DNA of 64,000 nt from Capitulum mitella (taxonomy: Eukaryota; Arthropoda; Thecostraca; Pollicipedomorpha; Pollicipedidae): positions 4,836,001 to 4,900,000 of the forward strand of contig CP099846.1 of assembly GCA_030062745.1 (NCBI GenBank). Reading direction: 5' to 3'. Both the position numbers and the translations under genes were made by a program. Shown here in pieces: positions 34,282 to 45,300 of this stretch. Position 1 is the stretch's first letter; each line of letters begins with the position of its first letter. The notes below the pieces were generated by a model. It saw only the letters and a program-made list of their open reading frames with translations. It was not told where the DNA came from and did not search any database.

Positions 34282-36050
34282 CCGGCGGCGACCGGCTCTG
34301 GTATGCAGAGTCCAGCCCGGGGTGGTGAGTGGCAGATACGAGTGGCAGATATTAATTCCTCATAGTTGAAACGAAGCCCGTCCGTTGGTGCCCGTGCGAG
34401 GTTGCAGCAGAAATGGACCCCGCAGCAGTTGGCCCCGATGCCTGTTCATTTTTCGTGGCTGCTGACATTCCACTCTCGAGATCTCGCACGTGAAGTGTAA
34501 TTGATGTTGCGTTTTTTATTTTTCTATTTTATTAATACATGTTCGCAGTGACTCCTGGATGCCGGTTTTACGGCGCATCGGGCCGTAGTTTTCACAAACC
34601 ATTTCGCATAAACCAGATTTTCCCTTCCCAGACCGTCCTTGTTAACCGGATACGGGGCGGAGGTGGCTAGCGGCTGACTGAATTCATCTCCCACTCAGTT
34701 GTGGGAGATGAACAGTTGTGCGTTCAACGGGCTGAGGTGGCTGTACGCTGCTTGAATTTTGCGGAGACCATTAGTCGGATTCGGTGAGGTTGCGACACAC
34801 GGCATCGTCTCACTGGGTTGGTATCCAGATATCGCGCCGACTGACTACAAACCGTTGCCGTCTGACACGAGCTGGTGTCCGGAGCGCAGGCGGGGCGTCG
34901 GCAGATGACATGGATTTGTTTCTAGACAGCCGCTGACTACCCAGTCGACTGTGTGAACTTTTAACGGTATGAGGATTCCGAATGTAGTACCGACCACTGA
35001 TTTTGACAGGAAACTCGCGCGGTACACCCGCCAGCTCCGTAACAGTTATCGCGCTTCGCATTTGTTTAGCGAGGGGAGAAAACTCGACTAGGATTCATTG
35101 CCGGTGCTAGCCGGGCCACGCTGACTCTGAAACACGACCAGATCCTCTACTACCCATATCCAGAGAACTGTTTTTCACGTGATTCATACAAAAGAAAAGG
35201 ACATCATCTTGGCCCAGTGCCCGACAGGTACCACTATACTCCTTTGTCAGTTCAGTTATGCAACTCAGAGAGACGGAGGGAGATGCTACTCGTAGCCCAG
35301 CAACACAGAACATCATCAGCAAAGAAATACCCACGTACGGATGTTGCAACAAATGTATATTTCCTACAGGATGACACTGCATCGACCACGGTTGGGCACG
35401 TAACACACATCCATCAATATCAGATTAGACACTCGCACGATCATAGAAATACAGGCTGGTTTCGGTATGAATATGGGGATAAATAGCGATTATAAGCATC
35501 ACTGGGTTCTGCAGGTAACACGCTATTGAGCAAAACGCCGTCAGTGATCTCATGCACGCGGGAAAACTGGTTGTTTCACCTCACGCCATTACAGGCGAAT
35601 ATTAGTTGGTTCTGATACTCAAGGCCTTCTGCGACAGCCAATCCGGCGGCTCCTTCGCAACGCACCGCCAGCGTCAGGCAATCAGATGGCCCTGTCAGAG
35701 CAGGCCGTCTCCGGCAGCCAGGTGACTGTCGCAGCGCACCGCCAGCGTCGGCCAATCAAATGACCCTATCAGAGCAGACAGTCTCAAGCAGCCAATCCGG
35801 CGACTCTGTCGCAGCGTCGTCCAATCAGACGGCTCTGTCGAAGCATGCAGTCCGGGCAGTCTACCGGGTCCCGTCTGACAGCCACCTCAGCCCGGCCAAC
35901 AAGACAAAGGTGCCGGCTTAGACATCTACGGCTGTCACATCATACTCCGTCAGGAACAGCATCAACAGCGGCTGTCACTCTCAGCACAGCAGGAAACAGA
36001 CGGCCATCGCCAGACAACAAGACAGAAAGACACTGCTCCAGTAGGAGACG
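34282..36050. other. Convergent 3' region of ERp29 and ANKRD13
   Basis: Presumed 3' UTRs of the two tail-to-tail genes plus spacer. No coding sequence is recognised. TTTATT (AATAAA on the minus strand) and TTTTATTAATAC occur near 34515-34540 and could serve 3' ends. A tandem repeat occupies 35630-35850. Confidence 0.4.
35630..35850. repeat. Imperfect tandem repeat of about 70-85 bp with CCAATCA/GCAATCA motifs
   Basis: Three degenerate units containing CAGCCAATCCGGCG, CGCAGCG and CCAATCA or GCAATCA, then CAGAGCAG. They lie downstream of the ANKRD13 stop (minus strand). No function is assigned. Confidence 0.6.
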
Positions 36051-36327
36051 GCAGGTCACTCCTCCAGCAGGAGACGGCTGACCGTCGGTCACTGTTCCTG
36101 CAGGAGACGGCTAACCGCCGGTCACTGTTCCAGCAGGAGACAGCCGACCGCCGGTCACCGTTCCTGTAGGAGACGGCTGACCGCCGGTCACTGTTCCTGT
36201 AGGAGACGGCTGACCGCCGGTCACTGCTCCTGCAGGAGACGGCTAACCGCCGGTCACTGTTCCAGCAGGAGACAGCAGGTCACTCCTCCAGCAGGAGGCG
36301 GCTGACCGCCGGTCACTGTTCCCGCAG
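36051..36327. repeat. 33-bp minisatellite grown from the ANKRD13 stop codon
   Basis: About eight units of 33 bp. On the minus strand each reads near CTGCAGGAACAGTGACCGG, copying the last codons (CTG CGG GAA CAG TGA) and the bases just after the real stop at 36313-36315. The real CDS end is the first unit, and the array forms the start of the 3' UTR. Confidence 0.9.
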
Positions 36328-39300
36328 TGACAGCTCGATGGCGCGCCGCACCATCTCCTCCTCCTCGCGCCGTCGCCGGTCCGCCTCGGCGTTCTCCTGC
36401 CGGGACAGCTCCAGGGCGGCGGCCATGTCGGCGTCCTCCGGCTCCCGCTCCTGCTCCTGCTCCTGCTGCGGCCGCGGCCGGCCGCCGTCTGGCGACAGCG
36501 ACATCTGGATGGCCCTACAGGGTGAGACAGGGTCAGACCGGCCGGACTGGGTCGGCCCGCTGGACCAGAGCCCGCGCTACAGGACATACACTGACGACCG
36601 GTCCGCTACGCAGCGGCCACTGCGGGACACGCTAACGGCCGGCCAGAGTAATGGTCGGCCAGAGCAATGGTCGGCCGGAGCAGCGGTACAAGGCAGTGTC
36701 CTGACTACTGTCGACAGCTCGGGAGGGGGGACGCCCGGTTTGGTCCGTGCCCGAGGCCGGCGTCGCAACCGCTCAGCTCGGCAGCCGCACACACGGGGGG
36801 GAAGGAATCAGGACGGTACCGACCTCCGCAGACAGCACGGTCCGTACCGATGTAGAGAGATCCGTGGCCCTCGTAAACGTGTCATAAAGGTCGCTCACTG
36901 AACAGTCAGCCCGAGGACACAAGATAACCCGCGGGCGACCCGGGCGACACCGGCGCTCTACACCTGACGCCCAGACGCAGAACATTCATCGGGACATCCA
37001 TAGCGCATCGAGACAACAGAAGGGGTGAGCTGGTTATTTGGTGATTAGGGCGCACCGACAGCGTGGGTATAAATAGTCAATGACCGGAACTGACCCGGAT
37101 CTCAGTGGTTGGCACAGCGTCCCAAGCACCTACTGATAGCTCTCGATTAATTAATCCACGCGTTTCGGCATTAATTCAATTGACGTTTCTCAAATGTATC
37201 TGCTTGTTCATTCGCTCATTATCAATGCGGGCCCAACTTGATTTAAAGTGACTATAACCACCGTGGTGGAAGGGATGCTAGTGCGCGGATGCTGAATATC
37301 GTACTCCTCACGATAGGACATGCTAATCGTGCAATATCTCTAGCTCAGTGTCGGGGTCCCCGGCTAACTCCGGATACTGACAAGTCTAACGGCGAAGTCT
37401 GTTACAGCTAAAGGCCGGCTGCCTGGGACCCAGGAGTACGCTGGGTCGTGGGGTCGCAGGGTCGCGGGTGGTGGGGGGCCTCTACGCCTCAGTCGGCCGG
37501 CGACGCCTCAGCGACAGCGTGCGGAACAGGCGGGAGCCCAGACCCTCCGCGCCGCCGCCGCCGCCGGTCAGAGGCGTCTCCTGCGGACGGCGCCGCGGGC
37601 CGCGCACCGACAGGCACCGCCGGAGGCCGCGCGGCGGCGGCGACCCGCCAGCGCCATCTCTGGAGCGACGTCAGAAGATGGACTTGCGCCGCTTGCCGGC
37701 GGGCGGCGTGGGCGCCTTGGCCCTGAGCCGCGACAGCGAGGGCGAGCGGTGACTGCGGTACCTCTGCAGCATCTGTTCGTCCAGGTCGGGCGCCGGCTGG
37801 CCGCGGGGCGTGCACGAGTCGGCCCGCAGCGCCTCCCAGATGTCCACCTGGCCGGCAGGACGACGTCCGGTCAGGGGAGGCGGGTCACACGGCGAAACCA
37901 ATCAGCGTCGAGAACCATAGCCACCCAGGCAGATGTTCACGGTCGTGCCGATCTGACGGCAGCTGCAACACCTGCGGCCGACGGCTCGTCCGCTGAGAAG
38001 AACGCGCTGCGTCGCAAAATACACAGCCCAAGACTGGACGTCCCAAACTGCACCGACACCACTGGCCCGTGTTGTCAGTACTGTCAGTGTTGTGTACTGT
38101 ATCTCACTGATTACGTGGTCAGTACACCGCAGTACATCGGCTACCTGTTCGTTCTCGGTGCCGGAGTCGAGCAGACTCTGCTGAATGGCCATCTGCAGCA
38201 GCTCGTCCTCCTCGTCGGCGCCGCCAAAGTGGCGCATCACGCCGGAGCCTGCCGGGCGGACAGACATCAGGCCCCCGTCCGACCACCCGGACACGGCGGC
38301 CGCCGACGGGGAGACGAATCTCTCCCGGACGGCGAGACGTTTCCGCGTGGGGAACGGACGACGCTGGTGCTCTAACGGCAATTCTCTCCGATTTCGAACG
38401 ATACGGGCGCCGGCGCGGTAATGGAAGGAAAACGCCAGCCGTCCCGGCGGCAGCAATCAAAGACGCGGCCTACATGTCGGCCACACCTCATGGGGAGGCT
38501 CCACTGCTTCGCCGCACTCACCGACGCTGCGGTAGCCGGGCGGCGCCTCGAACACGGCCTCGTCCACCACGCACGACAGCCGGTCGGCCTCCGACACCGT
38601 CGTCACGTGCTCCACCGGCTCGTCCACGGCGAAGATGTTGCCGAACGTGATGCGCGCCGTCAGCACGTGGAACAGTGGGATCTCTGCGCGGAAAACGAAC
38701 ACGTGGAAAAGTGGATCTCCGCAAGAGGAGCACAGACGTGAAACAGCGCAATTTCTGCACGAGGAAAACACACGTGGAGCAGCGGCATCTCCGCACAGGA
38801 AGCACACACACCGAACGGTGGTTCTCTGCGCGATGAGCACTGCTGTGCCACAGGCGAATGCTTGTCAGACACGCGGGGCAAGCGGGAATTTCATCTCGAT
38901 TAGCAGCAGCGTTACAGTGACCTGCGTGTCACGCGAGCAATGCCTTTCAATAGATGAGACTCGCCACATCCAGACGAACTACCACATCAGCAAGACGCTA
39001 TTTATACGGGTGAACACGCGCAACCTTGGAATGCGTGAGTTGCATCGTGATTTTGACAGAGCGGTCCGGATAGTACAGTCGACCTACCCGGGCAGTGAAT
39101 ATGACCCGGTACTCCCCAATCTACAAGGATAATCCAGATGTAACTCATCTCAACGCATATCACTCACCTGCAGACGAAAACACTTCCGAAAGAGAGACTA
39201 CTAAGCTGCAAAAGCACCGTCATATGGAATGTGATTCAGAATAACACGGTATTCCTCGAAGGCGGTGGGCGGTGACCAAGAAATTTCAAATACGCGCTCA

Positions 39301-42300
39301 TCCGTCTAAAGATCATAATGCTCCTCACCCAGGATGTGAAAATCACCGAGGCGAGGGATGTTAATCGTGTGTAAGAAATAGCAACTCATCACAAGAATAA
39401 TCTGAAGCACTCTATTTTCCAGAAACAACCAGTAATCATTCAGGTAGCGTATTTTCGCAAACACCGCGCAAAGTATCAAAGTTGATGAATACTGCGGATA
39501 ACCAACCTCGTGAAAACAAACCGAAACGATTACGAAAGAGAGAGGCATCGCTCACCTATCTTGACGGGAAATCCCGCGGGCAGCTGCAGCTGAATGAATT
39601 CTTTTAGCTTGGCAAAATGAGTGGAATGTATCGACATCAGGTCGACGATGGGCATCACTTGTTCTTGAAGGCTGAGCGGGTATTCTTCGCAGAGCCAAAG
39701 GGTCGCCTGCAACACACACAGCCGGCTTAAATAGATCGAGCGGAACACGTATTCCATAAAGTTACCTAATGCGCCATTAGCATCCAAAGGAACCCCAAAT
39801 TCTCCAACACGGTTGCTTTCAACGCCGGTGATAACTGCGATCTGCGGTTACGATAAGAGCTCAAACCAGGGACGAGTTCAGCAAGACGGTTTGAAAGTGG
39901 CACAGATTTCACACTGTAATGTATGCTGTTGTGGAATCGTGCGCCGAACAGTGACGGCTGTCCCGGCGCTCGTGCCTGGGGCGCGGCCGGGCCGGGCCGG
40001 CCGCCCAGGGTGAACTTCGCCGGTGACCTGACCTCGGCTTGCGGCCGGCCCGTAGCAGCCCTCGTCAGGTCCCGCTCGCGGTCGCACGCGGCAGAGGCAC
40101 ACACCTCTATTACGTATTCTTAATGCCCAACTAGGAGATTAATGTCATCTACTCAGTTCGACAGCATGCCTTTGGTTAACACCTAAGGATGATTAAGGAA
40201 ACGAAACCCAAATGACATTTGTGAAAATCTTCTATGTATACAGAAAAAACTCTTCTTAGACCATGGGCACAAAATAGCCTCAGTAGTCAGCGCGCCTAAA
40301 AACACCAATAAACAACTTCTCAGACTAATTTAAAGGCCAAAAGCACTCTTCCTGTTATTTAGGATCGATAGCAGCTAGAACAGCCGTAATACTGTTTGGC
40401 TTGTACGTTTGGGACAGGCAAATGTCTTTTTCATGACCCGGTAACGGCCAGTGTTTCCGTGCGGCTCCTTGGCGACAGGTTGTGCGATCCTAACCCAATA
40501 CGACTTTCAGCTCGCCGCAAGCGAGTTCCTCAGCACGAACAAACCAAATTAACTAAAATGCGAAATAATGACGTCACAGCGACGGCGCCGTAGCCTAACA
40601 CGGCACGCCCCTGGTCGGCGACGGGCCGAACATTGGGCGGCGCTGACCTTGAGCTTCTGCGTTTTGGTGGTGACGGTGCGCGGGCGTCCAATGTCGCGGT
40701 CGCCCAGGTCGTAGGCCGGGTCGAAGTACTCCTCAGCCGTGATGTGGCACGGGTTGGTGCTGGTCTCCGACAGTTCCGACTGTCGGACAGCAGGCGCTCG
40801 TCAGCAGGACAAGAATGAGCGCCCCCCCCCCCTCCCGGCCGCTGGACGACCTTCAGACAGCTCTGAATACAATCAGAGGTGGGAAGCCAGAAAACAAACG
40901 ATAACCTTCAGCAGAAAGTCCCAGCAGCGTCTCCACCAACATGTGAGGGGCTAAGAAGACTTGCTTGTTTCTAGTATTTAGGATTATAAGATGCAGAATC
41001 ATATACCACAAACGCACCTGCGCCTCGAACGATATGCACATAGATGGTCCTGATCCCACCTATCCGGGGAAATGGGGAATCTCCAAGTCCGGTTGAAACA
41101 AGAAAGTGCCTTTCCGTGCCCGAGCCAGCACCAAGAAGCTTCCGTCACCAGCCCACACCGTGGTAACGTCAGGAGAACGTGCGTTCCAACACGCCTCTAC
41201 CCCGGCCGCGCCCAGAACTGGTCATCCTCACCAGCCCTCACCGTGATGACGTCAAGGGAGGGCGTGGTCCGGCAATCTCCCGATCTCGGTCACACCCAGG
41301 ACTGGTCACCGGCCCTCACCGTGCTGACGTCAGGCGAGGGTGAGGTCCGACACTCCTCCACCTCGGCCACGCCCAGTATCGACTGAAGCGGATTCTTCAC
41401 AAAGCTGCGACTCTGTTCTCGGTCCTGAAACAGACGCATGTCAAAAAACGGGATACACTATGCGTCTTTTCAGCCGCGCGGAGCTAACGTCACCAAAAAT
41501 TGGCATTTCAGATACGTTCTAGCATAGATTTTGGCCGCCTTGTCCCAAAACACAAAACCATGGGCTTTGCTCACGTCAAGAGAACGCAAGTACCTCCAAT
41601 ACAAAGGCCGAAACTGGCAGTTCTGTTGGAATCGGACGATCCGCTGCCACGCCGATCAGGAATCAGGTTCCCAGCTTAAACGGCATTCACATGGACCTTT
41701 TGATGACTTTACGTCGAAACTGCAAATTACTCACGAACGTTGAAAATGCAAATCCAGTTCAAAACAATTTCGAGTGTTACAGCATCGCGGCCAGAACCTT
41801 CATCTTTTTCGTGAGCCGGTAACCGCAGACGAATTCCGACACAACCACCCGGACCGTCCCGGCAGGCCCGACCAGCCGGACGGTGCCGCCGCACCTGTTC
41901 AGTCAGGTGCTCGGTGCGCGTTTTGGTGACCAGCTCCACGTTGCTGGCAGAGAACACCTTGCACTCGCGTCCGTTGACGTCCTCCGTGCGGTCCGACCGC
42001 CAGCCCCACAGGCCCGACTTGTTCCTGAAACCCGACATCATTCCGTACAATCCGCTCACCCGGACCGGATCGGGGCCCCGCAGCCGGGGATGTTTAGAAT
42101 GCATAGGACTGCATGGGGAAATACCCTCGACGGAGACAGAGAACAACGACGTTCCAAAAAGCCCCTCTGGCGCGGCGAACGTCGGACAGACGACTACGGC
42201 AACACCATGGAAATTCGTCAGGCACACCAGCGGCCACCGCACGGCTGCCGAGAGACGCACGGAACACAAGACAGCGAGCGGCCAACGGCCGACAGGCCCG

Positions 42301-45300
42301 GCCAGCGGGCGCCGGCCGCCCTGCGCTCGGGAGGCGGGCGGCAGCGTGGCGGCCGCACCGTTCGAAGTTGATCTTGTCCGTGTCGATGTAGGTGGTGACG
42401 ATCGGCGTGGTGAGGCGCGCCTCGATGGCGGCGTCGTCCGGGCCGACGGCGCCGGCCAGCACCTCGCCGCTGGCCAGACGCACCTCCTCCGAGAACACCA
42501 CCCGCTCCTCGTGGTCCACCTCGGTCACCATGACCCGGTCACCTGGTGGCGGCCGGTCAGCGGTCACGCCGGAACCGGGACGGAGCCGCCCACTGGCTGC
42601 ACAGAGACCAGGCAAAGCTGAGCCGCCGACACACGAGGACGTGCAAAACCCAGTCTACGCGAGCGTTTTTGCCTGCCGCGGCGGCAGCGCGACGCGCCTT
42701 GCAACGGCTGACGGAGGTCGCTGCGTGTTTGTTACGTCGCATATAAGTCATACTTCGTCACAGCGGTCCAGCCAACCCTGCTCGAGTACGACAATTCGAA
42801 ATCTGTAATCAGACTACGGTAAATTGAAACCTTGCGTTTCGCCCAGTGCAGTAGGCTTGGGCTTGCCTGATCTCTCGCGCGACGGACGTCGTAGTCCACG
42901 CGATCACTGACTGGCGCAAATGCCACGAGCCGTCGTGAGACAGGCGCGGCCGTTCGAGCGGCAGAGCCGCGCGTTTTTTTGCCGCCTGAGTAAACCGGCC
43001 TAAAACGTGGTCCGAACCGGACCGCCTACGGACCCGCCGAGTCCGGCCCTCGGTCACCAGTTGGCCGGGCGCAAGCGCGGGAACCGGACAGCGTTAGTTA
43101 CGGACGCCCGGTCGGCGGCGGCACGTGACTCGTGCCGTCCGCCGACCTGGTCACTGCCGCCCCCACTCCCCCTCCCGCCGCCGCCGCGGACCTTGTGACA
43201 CTCCGCGGACCGCGGCCAAACCTAACCGCTCATATACAACCCGACTTCGGCAGAAACACATCCCAACGGCAACTGACAGGAGTGCCTTCTTCACGGGAAA
43301 GAAAACGAACGTGAGGCCAAGTGCCAACGTCGGACAGACTGCGTCACCAGTCTAAGGTCAGCCCAGACTAAGAGCCCTCAGCCCACACGCCATCGACAGC
43401 AAGTGACCGTCACCAGAGCCAGAGGTGGGGCTGGTGAACACATCACCGCCACGGGACGAGGGTGTCGCTCCCTCCACGCTGACCGGCAACAGAGGCCGAG
43501 AGAGCCGCAAGAGGAAGCAGTCCGCCCAGGAGACGGCCACCACGTCCTGAATGTGCCCCGGACTACTCTATTACGGCGGCAGTTCAGGGCCGGCAGAGAG
43601 GAACCGGTCCGGGGCCACTACCCCGCGGAGTGCCTTCTCAGTGCCGCTCAGACGTCGACCGGTGACTAGGCGTGAGATACACGTGAAGCCACTGCCGCTT
43701 TAATGGAGCCATCTGCATTGCTGTGCTCTACCTGCTCTGCACTCGGTGCTCTGTGTTGTAAGAACCGAGAAAAGTCGTACCTTCTGGTTTCTCTCGGAGG
43801 GAGTAGACGATGCTTCTGTTACCTCGCACCGGTTCAAAAACTAAAACAACCGCACCATTTAGCGGCATCTCACAACGAACGTCCGCTCAGTACTAATTCC
43901 ACCTCTTCCTTCACAGCCATGTCACACCCAATACCTCACACCTCAAAATAGCCTCCACCTCTTTCTCTCGGTGCAAACAAACACCCTCTCACACTCTCTC
44001 CACCTTAAGACTAAACAGCGCACGATACACATATCCGAATGCAACAATGCCAGCTCCCGGCTAAAAATGGACAAGCAAAGTTCCACACGGCACATCGCAA
44101 CATCCTGGGCTGAGACAAAAACCGCCGCGAGACGCACCGACACAACAATACCACAAGACCAGACCCCCACACTGAATGTCCAGTTATGTGGACTTCCGGG
44201 CGCGCCGACACCAAGCTCGTCCGTCACACCGCACCCGACTGACGGCCGGGGCGCCGCGACAAAACCCAGAAACGACCGTCACGGGCGGCCGGCGGCCGGC
44301 GCCCGCCGCCAGCACTCACTCTGGCCCTTGAAGATGTAGCTCTTGTTGCCGCGCTGCCAGCTGGTGTCGTCGAAGCCGAGCAGAGTGGTGTCGATGCGGA
44401 CGCGCGAGCCCTGCTTGTACACCTTGTACGTGTCGTGCGGGCAGAGCCGGGACACCAGCGGCACTGCCGACGCAGCCGTCACGTGCGTCACGCCGAGACG
44501 ACACCGCGACGCGGCGGCGTCACGCGCCCGGCGGCCACCCACCGGGTAACGCTTTCCTCAAGCAGCCGGACACGTCACAGCTGCCGAGGCAGACACAGTT
44601 CCCAACGGTCCCTTCCGACCTCTCCGGTACGCTGGACCCTCTGAGAGTCGGCACACCGGAAGGCGGGCGCCGCTACTCAGTACTATACACACCGGTCACG
44701 CCCCGGGGCAGCAGCGTCCGGCCGACCCGCTGCTGGTCGGTACGATACACACCGGTCACGCCCCGGGGCAGCAGCGTCCGGCCGGCCCGCTGCTGGTCGG
44801 TGCGGCCACTCACCCCAGCTGGCGAACTCCCACTTCATCTCCACGTAGAAGTCGGGCGCCTGAAACACGGCAGGAACTGGTCAACCAGAGCCCGCGGCCA
44901 CCTTCAGCCGAACCCGGCCGGCCTGAGACAGGTGTGGGGAGTCACGTCTGTCTGTTCACGGCCGGCCTGAGACAGGTGTGGGGAGTCACGTCTGTCTGTT
45001 CACGGCCGGCCTGAGACAGGTGTAGGGAGTCACGTCTGTCTGTTCACGGCCGGCCTGAGACAAGTGTGGGGAGTCACGTCTGTCTGTTCACGGCCGGCCT
45101 GAGACAAGTGTGGGGAGTCACGTCTGTCTGCTCACGGCCGGCCTGAGACAGGAGTCGGGAGTCACGTCTGTCTGTTCACGGCCGGCCTGAGACAGGTGTG
45201 GGGAATCACCTACGTCTCTCCAGGGCCGGCCTGACACAGGTATGGGGCGTCATGCCTGTCTCTCCAGGACCGGCGGCCGGTCTGAGACAGATGTGGGAGA

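Noticed and set aside
41415-41424. Alternative acceptor for ANKRD13 exon 8 after GAACAG, shortening the exon by four codons
   Set aside because: The upstream TCTGTTTCAG has the better pyrimidine tract, and both keep frame. I kept the upstream one; cDNA would decide.
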